The notes under the pieces were generated by a model that saw only the letters and a list, made by a program, of their open reading frames with translations, did not search any database and was not told the origin of the DNA. DNA of 61,661 nucleotides from Akkermansia sp. Its GTDB lineage: Bacteria; Verrucomicrobiota; Verrucomicrobiia; Verrucomicrobiales; Akkermansiaceae. This document shows, in pieces, positions 8,532-17,230 of this stretch; the first letter of the stretch is position 1; every line of letters begins with the position of its first letter. The translations under genes were made by a program, and so were the position numbers. Location: the NCBI GenBank assembly GCA_017399165.1, contig JAFQEF010000080.1, forward strand, positions 1 through 61,661, given 5' to 3'.

Positions 8532-9527
8532 TCAGCGCCAAAACAACGCGGCAGCTTCTACCCCGCGCATATCCACATACCGCGTTCGCAACAAACTGCT
8601 GTCGCGGTGCCCCGTTTCATACTGTAATGCTGAGTAATCCTTAAAATGGCGCAAGTGATAGCTCGCAAACGTATGTCGCAACACATCCGGCTGCCATCGG
8701 TCAAACCCCGCACGCACTCGCAGTGCACGCCAATGTTTTAACCATTGCGCGGGACAAATGCGCCCGATGGGTAAACATGTTTTCAAAAGCCTCGCCAATG
8801 GAGGCTGTATGGTCACCATTCTGGCCCCGCCGGTCTTGCTGTGCTGAGGGAGAATACAGATGCTGTTACTTTCCAAATCCACTTGCTCCCATGTAAGGCG
8901 AGCCACCTCATGCGGGCGTATCCCCGCATACAGCATCAACCCCACTGCGGCCAAACAACGGCCACCTTCATATTCTGCTGCAACTTGCAGCAATTTTTCT
9001 ATCTCCTTTGGTTTTAATATCTCTATGCGTTTCTCAACAACACGCGGTGGCTCCACCTTTGCCACCGGATTCTCACTGCACCATCCCCGCTTGCAAGCCG
9101 TACCGAATACCGCACTGAGTATACGCCTAGCTTTGGCGCGCTGGCTCGGTGTATCAAAGGCTTCATGAATGTAGCGTGCGCAATCATCAGTGCTGATACT
9201 GCGTACCCGCCTACTCGCCAAGCCCCTGCACCGCTTCATGAATCGCCTGCACACATAGCGAAAATCACACTGAGTTCGCGCGCGCCTGTCTTTGCGCACA
9301 TCTAATGCAGCCGCCACGGCCTTCTCAAAACTCACTGTTTTTTCCTGCCGTTTCAGCTCCTCCTCTCCCAAAGCTACACACTTCATCGCCCGCTTCACAC
9401 GCCCCCGTCCCACCTTCAATGCCGCACTTGCCACCTGTGCCGCTGCCAATACCCCTACCCCCGTGCTCTTCAATATCTCCAGCGCTGCCAGCTCCTCTCT
9501 CGTTATGTGTTGTTGTTGCGTATTCAT
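8532..9527 (-). CDS. Tyrosine recombinase / phage-type integrase
   Basis: A 331-residue protein with an N-terminal helical core-binding domain (about 65-150) and a C-terminal catalytic domain. Visible catalytic residues are Arg204 (AGIRPHE), Lys231 (SKTGG), Arg284 (LRHTFASYH), His307 (TGHRD) and the nucleophile Tyr317 (TRYVDM). The usual first His of the HxxR box is Asp281, which may be family-typical. It is preceded by a long charged helical N-terminus. No tRNA, att repeat or excisionase gene is visible nearby, so it may be an orphan integrase or a domesticated recombinase at the edge of the accessory block. Confidence 0.85.
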   Translation of the reverse strand: MNTQQQHITREELAALEILKSTGVGVLAAAQVASAALKVGRGRVKRAMKCVALGEEELKRQEKTVSFEKAVAAALDVRKDRRARTQCDFRYVCRRFMKRCRGLASRRVRSISTDDCARYIHEAFDTPSQRAKARRILSAVFGTACKRGWCSENPVAKVEPPRVVEKRIEILKPKEIEKLLQVAAEYEGGRCLAAVGLMLYAGIRPHEVARLTWEQVDLESNSICILPQHSKTGGARMVTIQPPLARLLKTCLPIGRICPAQWLKHWRALRVRAGFDRWQPDVLRHTFASYHLRHFKDYSALQYETGHRDSSLLRTRYVDMRGVEAAALFWR

Positions 9528-9672
9528 AAGACGTAAGTCAAGCAGAACTTCGCATTATTTCCAAAATATTTCTATCCATCGCAGGCACTTTTCACGAAAA
9601 AGCAACAATAATTTTAACTCGCTAATATCCATCCTGTTTGATAGGTTATAATACGGCTTATGAATACGTATA

Positions 9673-9891
9673 ATGAGCGTCATGGACCAGATTGCCGAAA
9701 CAGACATGCAGGAAATCCGTAAACGCTTTAATGCTGTTAGGGAAAATAACTCAAACGATAAAACTTTGAGAAGCGATTGCTTTATGTTGATAAATCAATG
9801 TAATCATGCTCGAATGACTATGCGCGATGAAAAGTACATTGAGGAATTAGAAAGTTTTATTTGTCTGCTCGAGGAGATGGACACAAAGTAA
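9673..9891 (+). CDS. Small helical protein of unknown function
   Basis: A 72-residue charged, probably all-helical protein with no recognised domain. TATAAT at 9647-9652 lies about 20 nt upstream and supports transcription from near 9659. It sits divergent from the integrase and 49 bp before the large PEP-CTERM gene. A later ATG at 9682 is possible. Confidence 0.5.
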   Translation: MSVMDQIAETDMQEIRKRFNAVRENNSNDKTLRSDCFMLINQCNHARMTMRDEKYIEELESFICLLEEMDTK

Positions 9892-9940
9892 ACCGCTGGT
9901 TTTCTGGATATTGATTTAAGAACCTGAGTTAATTAATGAT

Positions 9941-12900
9941 ATGAAACCGCATCTCCCTATTACCCTGTTGACCGCCCTTTTCGGAGCAGTTGTTGCACAG
10001 GCTGTCGAAATTCCAGATGGCTATGAACAGATTGACCTCTATGTTCCGAGTTATTTGGATGATTACACGTCGAACTCAAGTACCGATAAGAACGCATTTA
10101 TTCTATGGTCTGATGTTAGTATTACGCCTACGACAAATAGAACTTGGACTTCCGCCACGCCCTTGATAAATGGAGGTAATCACATCTTTACGAAAGCTGA
10201 GGAAGCGACTCCAACACTTAGCTTCGCCGATGGGCAATCTAAGGTTTTTAATAATTTTTCTACACTTGTCTTTGATTCCATTGACGAACTGAGGATAGAT
10301 AACAACAAAAGCTCATACACCGCAAAAGATACAACCGGCGGAGGTGGCGCAATCAAAGGCGGGAATCTTGATGTTTATAACAGTTCGGTGGTTATTAGCA
10401 ATAATTCGTCTAGCTCTAGAGTTAGTACGAGTGAGTTCAAGGTATACTCTTATAGTTATGGCGGAGCTCTTAATCTGAATTCACTGAAAATAGATACGAC
10501 AAATCTCACTCTAATAAATAATACTACAACATCTTATGCAGATTCTAAATATAAGGGGTATGATGGGTCTGTTTATGATTACCAAGGTACCGGATATGCC
10601 TATTCGTATGGTGGTGCCATTTATTCAAACAACATACTTGATATTCGGGATAGTGAGATAAACTTAATTCAAAACGCAGTAAAGGCAGATTATGGTTCTG
10701 CGGCCGAAGACAGCATATCATATGCGCATGGTGGTGCTTTTTACGGTAGTACAATCGCGTTGTCGAACTGTAATGCAATCTTTGAAAAGAATTACGCACA
10801 GGCATTGGGACGCACAATTCCAGGGTATACAGCAGGTACAGCTAAAGGCGGTGCTATTTATGCTACGTTATTGGAAATCAATAATAATACAAGTGTGGCG
10901 TTTATTAATAACTATGCAAAAGGGACTGATTCAAATACCGGCGTTGGAGATAGCTTAGCGTATGGCGGTGCCATATATGCGCAAAATCTTATCATCGCGG
11001 GAAATGACAGTGTGGTCTTTGAAGGCAATTACGAAACAGATGATTCGGGTACGAGAAATCGCAGTGTTTATGTGGAATCAACGATTACGCTAGCCGCCAA
11101 GACTGGTGGTACAATAACCTTTTATGATTCCATTTACGCCGGTTCAAGTGCAAGTTTTAACAATGCTTATGTGGATGCAGCCGGGCAAACACAGCAAGCC
11201 CATGGTGACATCATATTCAGTGGTTCCAAGTCAAATATTAACAATATAAACGGCACAATCACTCTTTATGGTGGCAGTCTGCAGGTTTTAGATGGGGCTA
11301 AGCTGAACGGTAGAGGCTTGACTGTCGCAGAGGGAAGTGGCGCAAAATTGGTGCTTAGTGGAGCCGGCATGAACCACAGCGGATACAATTTCACCTTTAA
11401 CAGTGGAACTGTGTTGGAATTGCAGGGAAGCAATACCATCACCGCAAGTAAAGTGACATTGGGAAGTGGTGCCGAGTTGTCGGTAACATTGTCTAATTCC
11501 AATAAAACAACCGCAGCGCTTACCTTAGGAGGCACGGACTTGGCCACTTCTAAGCTTACTATTAATTTTGAGCGAGAAGCCTTAACCAGCGGCTCATTCA
11601 AAATTATCACCCAATCCAGCAGCAGTGATTTTACGACTTCATCCGCCTGGACTGCAGACAATGTCACCGTTACAGTCAATGGAGATGCAAGTCTTGGTTC
11701 ATTTTCCGATTTGCAGTGGAAAAACGGAACTCTTTACTACAACGTAGGGCGTACCGTTTGGAGCAATGCTTCCGGAGACACCTTGTGGAATGGCGATTCT
11801 GATAATTGGACGATGAATGGCCGCAGCTATGCATACCTCGATGGTATGGATGTATCGTTTACGGACGTAGGTGCCGGAGAAGTGCAATTGGTCGGCGATA
11901 TATCACCCTCCGGTATCATCGTGGAAAACAGTACAGGCAATGACTATACCTTTATTGCAGCAGAGGGCGGTGGTAAACTAACGGGAAGCACCGGAATCAC
12001 AAAAAACGGAACGGGAGCATTGACCCTCACTACCGCCAATGAGCACACGGGAGCTACCGTGTTGAATGCAGGACGCCTGAATGTACATGATAGCACGGCA
12101 TTAGGAAACACCGCCCAAGGCGGTACAGCAACTGTTACCACGAAAAGCGGTACTACCCTTGAAATCGGAAATAACAGCCATGTAGTTTTGGCCGGTGCGA
12201 ATGGCATTGCCGGCAATGTGGAAATCACGGAAGGTTCCACCTTGGAATTACAGAATAGCGGGTATAATGCTGCCAATAGTCATGTGGATGGAAGCTTGAA
12301 ATTCGTAGGTGCAAGTGCCGGAACGACAAAAGGCGGTATTTTGAGCGGCGATGGTATGCTGGAGGTTGACAACAGCAGCGTGACCTTCAGCTCGCTTCAA
12401 GACTATACCGGTGGATTTACTGTTGCCGGTGCAGGTGCTTCATTGAAAATCAAAAGTGGAGATATAACCACTGATAAAACGATTGCCGTAAATGGATCCG
12501 GTGCTACACTTGATATGAGTTCCGGTAGTGTTACGGTGAAAAAGAACGGTGTTTTCTCCATTAGTTCTGACGGAGACTCAGCAATAGTAGTCAGCGGTAA
12601 GTTGGCGATAGCTTATGGTGGCACGTTGTCTGTAAAAGGATTGACCGGCGCGACAACTACACAAACGGATGTTACTTCCTTTACCATGCTGGCAAGCTCA
12701 GACGGTTATGACCCTACTCTTGCATTTAATACAACACGCAGTGGCATTATAAGAGACGCCTTGCTTTCCTTGGCTCAGGGCAGTACGTTGGAAGTGGATA
12801 ATGGGCACTTAAGCTTAGACGGAGGGGAATTGACGCTTGCTGTATTCTCGTATTCAAACCAGAAAATTGAGCTGATTTTGAGTGAGAATGCAGGGTACAC

Positions 12901-13195
12901 AGCCAATTCTCAGGTAGTGCTATTTGCAAAAGTAGCTACCGTAAACTTCCTGTATGACAACCTGACGGCCACGGATGAATATGGTATTTTGTACACTCTT
13001 AATGCATCAGATTACTTCAGTGGTGATTGGGTAAACGATAGAACAATGTTGGTATACGATTCGGCAAATCAAATTGTATATATGGAGAATGTTAATAATG
13101 TTGTCAGTAATGTGGTTGTTCCGGAGCCTGCAACAGCCACGCTGAGCTTACTGGCGCTGACAGCATTGGTAGCGCGCCGCCGCAGACGCGGATAA
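9941..13195 (+). CDS. Giant PEP-CTERM surface protein with Pmp-like and autotransporter-type beta repeats
   Basis: 1084 residues with a signal peptide (1-22, ending VVAQAVE). Residues about 115-380 hold at least five GGA[IFL] motifs (YGGALN, YGGAIY, HGGAFY, KGGAIY, YGGAIY), each followed by an FxxN-like motif (FEKN, FINN, FEGN, LINN). This is the pattern of chlamydial polymorphic outer membrane proteins. The middle has autotransporter-associated strands (LTGSTGITKNGTGALTLT, then NEHTGATVLNAGRL). The C-terminus is VPEP, a hydrophobic helix and ARRRRR, a PEP-CTERM signal for exosortase-type processing; no beta-barrel domain is present. It is likely exported and anchored or released at the surface. 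The lower GC of the first half hints at transfer or rapid change. Confidence 0.85.
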   Translation: MKPHLPITLLTALFGAVVAQAVEIPDGYEQIDLYVPSYLDDYTSNSSTDKNAFILWSDVSITPTTNRTWTSATPLINGGNHIFTKAEEATPTLSFADGQSKVFNNFSTLVFDSIDELRIDNNKSSYTAKDTTGGGGAIKGGNLDVYNSSVVISNNSSSSRVSTSEFKVYSYSYGGALNLNSLKIDTTNLTLINNTTTSYADSKYKGYDGSVYDYQGTGYAYSYGGAIYSNNILDIRDSEINLIQNAVKADYGSAAEDSISYAHGGAFYGSTIALSNCNAIFEKNYAQALGRTIPGYTAGTAKGGAIYATLLEINNNTSVAFINNYAKGTDSNTGVGDSLAYGGAIYAQNLIIAGNDSVVFEGNYETDDSGTRNRSVYVESTITLAAKTGGTITFYDSIYAGSSASFNNAYVDAAGQTQQAHGDIIFSGSKSNINNINGTITLYGGSLQVLDGAKLNGRGLTVAEGSGAKLVLSGAGMNHSGYNFTFNSGTVLELQGSNTITASKVTLGSGAELSVTLSNSNKTTAALTLGGTDLATSKLTINFEREALTSGSFKIITQSSSSDFTTSSAWTADNVTVTVNGDASLGSFSDLQWKNGTLYYNVGRTVWSNASGDTLWNGDSDNWTMNGRSYAYLDGMDVSFTDVGAGEVQLVGDISPSGIIVENSTGNDYTFIAAEGGGKLTGSTGITKNGTGALTLTTANEHTGATVLNAGRLNVHDSTALGNTAQGGTATVTTKSGTTLEIGNNSHVVLAGANGIAGNVEITEGSTLELQNSGYNAANSHVDGSLKFVGASAGTTKGGILSGDGMLEVDNSSVTFSSLQDYTGGFTVAGAGASLKIKSGDITTDKTIAVNGSGATLDMSSGSVTVKKNGVFSISSDGDSAIVVSGKLAIAYGGTLSVKGLTGATTTQTDVTSFTMLASSDGYDPTLAFNTTRSGIIRDALLSLAQGSTLEVDNGHLSLDGGELTLAVFSYSNQKIELILSENAGYTANSQVVLFAKVATVNFLYDNLTATDEYGILYTLNASDYFSGDWVNDRTMLVYDSANQIVYMENVNNVVSNVVVPEPATATLSLLALTALVARRRRRG

Positions 13196-13216
13196 AGAGT
13201 AAACAACAGTGATTTT

Positions 13217-13251
13217 ACACCGCAGCTTCAGCCGCAAGCTGCGGTGTTTTT
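13217..13251 (+). terminator. Terminator of the PEP-CTERM gene
   Basis: Perfect 12-bp stem ACACCGCAGCTT (13217-13228)/AAGCTGCGGTGT (13236-13247) followed by TTTTT. Confidence 0.85.
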
Positions 13252-13316
13252 ATGCCTATGTAAGCCCATTCAGTCATCCGGTTAGCGGAACATAGCAAAA
13301 AGCTCAGATGAAATCA

Positions 13317-13349
13317 CGGAAAATATAAAGTTACGCTTTACATTTTCCG
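13317..13349. repeat. Palindrome P2, upstream copy
   Basis: Arms CGGAAAATATAAAG (13317-13330) and CTTTACATTTTCCG (13336-13349) with loop TTACG and one mismatch. The right arm contains the -35 box (TTTACA, 13337-13342) of the following ATPase gene. A nearly identical copy lies just after that gene at 14561-14593. Confidence 0.9.
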
Positions 13350-13365
13350 ACTTATTATATATAAT
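13337..13365 (+). promoter_or_regulatory. Promoter inside palindrome P2
   Basis: TTTACA (13337-13342), 17-bp spacer, TATAAT (13360-13365), with ATG 13372 only 6 nt later. Because the -35 box is inside the palindrome, anything that binds the palindrome would control the ATPase gene. Confidence 0.6.
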
Positions 13366-13371
13366 ATGCTT

Positions 13372-14553
13372 ATGAAGAAAAAATACATAGAAAGACAGAT
13401 AAGTGACTATGTAAAAAAGGTAGCGGGGATGTACCCGGTAGTCACTATCTGCGGGCCACGTCAATCCGGCAAGACAACGCTGGCAAGGCACTTATTCCCG
13501 ACCTATGACTATGTAAGCATGGAAGACCCCGGGCGACGCCTGCAATTTGAAAATGATCCCCGCGGATTTCTTGCGTTGCACCCTGCACCGTGTATTATAG
13601 ATGAGGTACAAAATACGCCGAGCTTGCTCAGTTATCTGCAAGGCATAGTGGATGAGCAAAACACACCCGGCATGTACATATTGACGGGAAGCCGCCAGAT
13701 GGAATTGCAGGAGAGCATTACGCAGAGTCTTGCCGGACGCTCTGCCATGGTAGATTTGCTGCCGTTATCATGCGCAGAACTAACGGCAGCCGACATACGG
13801 CACACCAGGGATGAGGCTCTGTATTACGGAGGCTTACCCCGCTTGTATACGGAGGGAATCCCCCCGGAGATTGCGTACTCAAACTACATGCGTACCTATG
13901 TAGAGCGAGATGTTAGGCAGCTGATTAACATCAAAAATCTTTCAGCATTTGAAACGTTCATCCGCCTGCTTGCCGCCAGGGTAGGACAAATCATCAATTA
14001 TTCCTCCCTTGCAAGCGATGTGGGAGTCAGTGCCCCTACAATCAAAGAATGGGTATCTATGCTGGAGGCATCTTACCTTATCTTTACCGTACATCCCTAC
14101 TATAACAACTTTGGCAAACGGCTTACCAAATCCCCCAAAATTTTCTTTACAGAAACGGGATTAGTAACCGCGCTGCTCGATATTAACTCACCGTCTCAGG
14201 TTGCCAGAGATCCACTTATTGGCAGTATTTATGAAAACCTTATCGTATCAGAGTTTCTCAAAACACGCCTGAATGCCGGATTGCGTCCTAATTTATACTT
14301 CTATCGAGATGCCCACGGCTTTGAAATCGACCTGATACTCGATATCAAACGGCGCCCCCTGCCGATAGAAATCAAATCTGCCATGACATACACGCCTGCA
14401 CTTACCAAAAACTTGCAGCAGTTTTATCAAAACACCGCCACACAAGCGTTAACTCCGGCTCTGGTATACAGCGGTGAGAATTTAGGAGTTTTTCAAGGCG
14501 TGAAGGTAATCAATATAAACTCTGTACCGGAGGTAGCATTAAGTGAATTATAA
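13372..14553 (+). CDS. AAA+ ATPase with C-terminal DUF4143 (copy 1)
   Basis: About 393 residues. The N-terminal AAA_14 domain has Walker A GPRQSGKTT and Walker B CIIDEVQN, a sensor-like ILTGSRQ, and SLAGRSAMVDLLPLSCAEL. The linker holds the family motif TYVERDVRQL. The C-terminal DUF4143 domain carries EIDLILD followed by PIEIKSA, which matches a PD-(D/E)XK nuclease-like fold signature. The family is widespread in gut bacteria with no settled function. ATG 13372 is preferred over 13366 because of promoter spacing. Near-identical palindromes lie immediately before and after the gene, making a compact palindrome-gene-palindrome unit. The second copy at 31743 is a distant paralogue. Confidence 0.85.
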   Translation: MKKKYIERQISDYVKKVAGMYPVVTICGPRQSGKTTLARHLFPTYDYVSMEDPGRRLQFENDPRGFLALHPAPCIIDEVQNTPSLLSYLQGIVDEQNTPGMYILTGSRQMELQESITQSLAGRSAMVDLLPLSCAELTAADIRHTRDEALYYGGLPRLYTEGIPPEIAYSNYMRTYVERDVRQLINIKNLSAFETFIRLLAARVGQIINYSSLASDVGVSAPTIKEWVSMLEASYLIFTVHPYYNNFGKRLTKSPKIFFTETGLVTALLDINSPSQVARDPLIGSIYENLIVSEFLKTRLNAGLRPNLYFYRDAHGFEIDLILDIKRRPLPIEIKSAMTYTPALTKNLQQFYQNTATQALTPALVYSGENLGVFQGVKVININSVPEVALSEL

Positions 14554-14560
14554 ACAACCT

Positions 14561-14593
14561 CGGAAAATCTAAAGTACGACTTTAGATTTTCCG
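14561..14593. repeat. Palindrome P2, downstream copy
   Basis: Perfect 14-bp arms CGGAAAATCTAAAG (14561-14574)/CTTTAGATTTTCCG (14580-14593), 5-nt loop TACGA, starting 8 nt after the ATPase stop codon. The following ACTCTTTT may also make it work as a terminator. It differs from the upstream copy at only a few positions. Confidence 0.9.
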
Positions 14594-14939
14594 ACTCTTT
14601 TATTTTCTACACATTGCGCATGAGTTTCACCCCGTTTACACTATATAATTGAAAAAAAATACGCGTGGGAACAATTAGACAAACACCCATTTATTGAAAA
14701 AGCAGCAAGTCGCAGGCAAGCGGTATTTTTTTTAGCCCCGCCGGGTGAACGGGCTTTATTGAAATGATAGCGGCTACGCCGCAAGGAAATACAACTTATT
14801 GCCCGCAGGAGCGGGCATGGGGCTTCGGGCTCGCCTGCGGCTCGCTTTATACGCCCTCACGGAGTAGTGATATTGATGGGATGTCCGTCGCCCTTCAGTA
14901 CTTAGCTGTGACATTCAAAGAGAAAAGCAAAGTTTAAGC
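14594..14939. other. Intergenic region with short hairpins
   Basis: No gene is visible. It holds dyads such as GCGGC/GCCGC at 14770-14782 and TGCCCGC/GCGGGCA at 14800-14817, similar in style to the repeats at both window ends. Confidence 0.5.
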
Positions 14940-14968
14940 TTGACGTAGGGGGGGAATCTGTGTAGACT
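14940..14968 (+). promoter_or_regulatory. Promoter of ilvH
   Basis: TTGACG (14940-14945), 17-bp spacer, TAGACT (14963-14968). The ATG at 14978 lies 9 nt downstream, so the leader is at most a few nucleotides unless ATG 14993 is used. Confidence 0.55.
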
Positions 14969-14977
14969 TGACGCGCA

Positions 14978-15478
14978 ATGGACACAAATATCATGCCGAC
15001 ACATTCACACACCATCTCCGTACTGGTAGAAAACAAGTTTGGCGTGCTTTCTCGCGTGGCCGGGTTGTTCTCCGGTCGCGGTTACAATATCCATTCTCTC
15101 AATGTGGCTCCGTGTGAGGACACCCGATTCTCCCGCATGACCATTGACGTGAACGAGGCAAGCGAGAAGCTCGACCAAGTCATCAAGCAACTCAGCAAGC
15201 TCGTAAACGTGGTAGAGGTTATCGACTACCGGGACGAGCCCACCATTTACCGTGAGGTTGTGCTGATGCGCGTACGCTTCGGCGAGAAAAAGCAGGAGAT
15301 ACTGGAGCTCTGCAACATCTTTGGTGCCAAAATTTTGGATGCCACCCGAGAGCTGCTCACCATCGAGATATGCGGCGGTGTTTTCCGCCTCAACCGCTTC
15401 CTCAGCCTCATGCAGGATTACGATGTGACGATGCTCACGCGCTCCGGCAAGATTGCCGTGGTAAAACCCGAGGCATAA
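14978..15478 (+). CDS. ilvH: Acetolactate synthase small (regulatory) subunit
   Basis: 166 residues. The N-terminal ACT domain (about 8-80: TISVLVENKFGVLSRVAGLF then GYNIHSLNV) binds valine and regulates the large subunit in branched-chain amino acid synthesis. The C-terminal half (EVVLMRVRF, then GAKILDA) is the conserved IlvN/IlvH C domain. No large subunit gene lies beside it, so the complex must be made with a distant ilvB. A second in-frame ATG (14993) gives a form 5 residues shorter. It is followed by its own terminator. Confidence 0.93.
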   Translation: MDTNIMPTHSHTISVLVENKFGVLSRVAGLFSGRGYNIHSLNVAPCEDTRFSRMTIDVNEASEKLDQVIKQLSKLVNVVEVIDYRDEPTIYREVVLMRVRFGEKKQEILELCNIFGAKILDATRELLTIEICGGVFRLNRFLSLMQDYDVTMLTRSGKIAVVKPEA

Positions 15479-15504
15479 GACACACCGTTACCAACTTTTA
15501 ACCA

Positions 15505-15535
15505 AGCCCGGTGCCGCTCGCATCGGGCTTTTTTT
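15505..15535 (+). terminator. Terminator of ilvH
   Basis: Stem AGCCCGGTGC (15505-15514)/GCATCGGGCT (15520-15529), one G-U pair, followed by a run of seven T. Confidence 0.85.
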
Positions 15536-15567
15536 GTGTCGGCATGTGAAAAATCAAGACATTATGC

Positions 15568-15596
15568 GTGACGAACGGCAGAAAATGTGGTAGAAT
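15568..15596 (+). promoter_or_regulatory. Promoter of nadB
   Basis: GTGACG (15568-15573), 17-bp spacer, TAGAAT (15591-15596). It implies a transcription start near 15603 and so rules out the GTG at 15568 and the ATG at 15595 as start codons. Confidence 0.5.
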
Positions 15597-15621
15597 GCCC
15601 TGCGTAACGCAGACAACGGAA

Positions 15622-17220
15622 ATGATAACGACAGATTTCTTAGTCATCGGCAGCGGTGTGGCAGGGCTGAGTTTTGCCCTGCGTGCAGCAAAACACGGCA
15701 AGGTAATCGTACTGTGCAAGAGCGACCCGCTCGTCTCCAGCTCGGCCAAGGCGCAGGGCGGTATTGCCGCCGTGATGGATAAAAATGATACTTTTGAGGA
15801 GCACGTAGCCGACACGCTGGATGCCGGCGCAGGCCTGTGTGATGAAGCCGCCGTGCGCACCATTGTAACCGAAGCCCCGGAGGCCATACGCGAGTTGCTG
15901 AGCTGGGGGGTAGACTTTGACCAGCAAAAAGACGGCGAGTTTGAGCTGGGCAGAGAGGGTGGCCACGGCAAACGCCGAATTTTACACTCCAAAGATACCA
16001 CAGGGCTTGAGATTTCCTCAAAATTGTTAGAATGTGCTCAACGCCACCCCAATATCGAGATACTGGATCACCGCATTGCCATAGACCTCATCACCACAGC
16101 CAAGTTGGGCTGCGTGACAGAGGACCGCGTGCTGGGAGCCTATGTGCTCACCCCCGCCACGGGAGAGGTTGACATTTTCCGCAGCGACCGCATTATGCTG
16201 GCCACCGGCGGTACCGGGCGCGTGTACATGTACACCACCAACCCGCAAACCGCCACGGGAGATGGCGTGGCCATGGCCTGGCGAGCGGGAGCCAATATCT
16301 CCAACATGGAATTTGTGCAATTTCACCCCACCACCTTCTACAACCCCAAGAGCTCAGACAGAGAGGGGCTTACCTTCCTCATCTCAGAGGCTGTTCGCGG
16401 CGAGGGCGGTATTTTGAGAGGGCCGAGCGGCAAAGAGTTCATGCAAAAATATGATGAGCGCAAGAGCTTAGCCCCCCGAGACATTGTGGCACGCGCCATC
16501 AACAGTGAAATTCTGCGCACGGGGCACCCCTGCATGTATTTGGACATGACCCACAAGCCCAAGGGGTTCATGGCAGAGCGTTTCCCCTATATTTACGAAA
16601 CCTGCAAGAGCTACGGCATAGATGCAGAGGTGGACATGATACCCGTGGTGCCCTCTGCCCACTACCAGTGTGGCGGTATTCAAACCAACACCAACGGGCA
16701 AACAAGCTTGCGAGGTCTGTTTGCAGCAGGCGAGTGCGCCTGCACAGGCTTACACGGAGCTAACAGATTGGCCAGTAACTCCTTGCTTGAGTGCGTCGTA
16801 TGCTCCAAGCGAGCACTGGAGACCATGCTCACCCGCCTTCCTCTGGCTCACAAGATGGAGGAATACCCCATACCCGAATGGGTTCACGGCGAGAAAGCAG
16901 AGCGCGATGACTTGGCCATTCTATACCACTGCTGGGATGAAGTGCGCCGCACCATGACCGACTACGTGAGCATTGTGCGCACCAACCACCGCTTGCAACG
17001 TGCAGCAACACGCCTGCGCAATATCAACCGCGAGATTAATGAGTACTATTGGGGCTACCGTGTCACACCCGAGATTATCGACCTGCGCAACCTTGCCCTT
17101 ACAGCCTCTCTGATTGTGGACTGCGCCATACGCCGCCAAGAGTCACGTGGCCTGCACTACACGCTTGACGCCCCCGATAAGCTGCCCGTAGCGCGCCCCA
17201 GTGTCATTCATAACTGGTAA
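15622..17220 (+). CDS. nadB: L-aspartate oxidase
   Basis: Oxidises L-aspartate to iminoaspartate, the first step of NAD synthesis, with FAD and, in anaerobes, fumarate as acceptor. The FAD-binding GSGVAGLSFALRA is near the N-terminus, followed by SSAKAQGGIAA, the substrate-site block QFHPTTFY, SEAVRGEGG, and the FAD-tail block LHGANRLASNSLLEC. The C-terminal helical domain of the succinate dehydrogenase flavoprotein type is complete. From ATG 15622 it is about 532 residues. nadA and nadC are not adjacent. The next gene follows 10 nt after the stop. Confidence 0.95.
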   Translation: MITTDFLVIGSGVAGLSFALRAAKHGKVIVLCKSDPLVSSSAKAQGGIAAVMDKNDTFEEHVADTLDAGAGLCDEAAVRTIVTEAPEAIRELLSWGVDFDQQKDGEFELGREGGHGKRRILHSKDTTGLEISSKLLECAQRHPNIEILDHRIAIDLITTAKLGCVTEDRVLGAYVLTPATGEVDIFRSDRIMLATGGTGRVYMYTTNPQTATGDGVAMAWRAGANISNMEFVQFHPTTFYNPKSSDREGLTFLISEAVRGEGGILRGPSGKEFMQKYDERKSLAPRDIVARAINSEILRTGHPCMYLDMTHKPKGFMAERFPYIYETCKSYGIDAEVDMIPVVPSAHYQCGGIQTNTNGQTSLRGLFAAGECACTGLHGANRLASNSLLECVVCSKRALETMLTRLPLAHKMEEYPIPEWVHGEKAERDDLAILYHCWDEVRRTMTDYVSIVRTNHRLQRAATRLRNINREINEYYWGYRVTPEIIDLRNLALTASLIVDCAIRRQESRGLHYTLDAPDKLPVARPSVIHNW

Positions 17221-17230
17221 ACCACGCCGC

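Noticed and set aside
8532..9527. Integrase as evidence of a prophage or integrative element
   Set aside because: No phage structural, excision or conjugation genes, no tRNA and no direct-repeat att pair could be found around it.
14561..14593. Palindrome read only as a transcription terminator
   Set aside because: Termination is possible, but the near-identical copy upstream of the gene cannot serve that role for it, so a plain terminator does not explain the pair.
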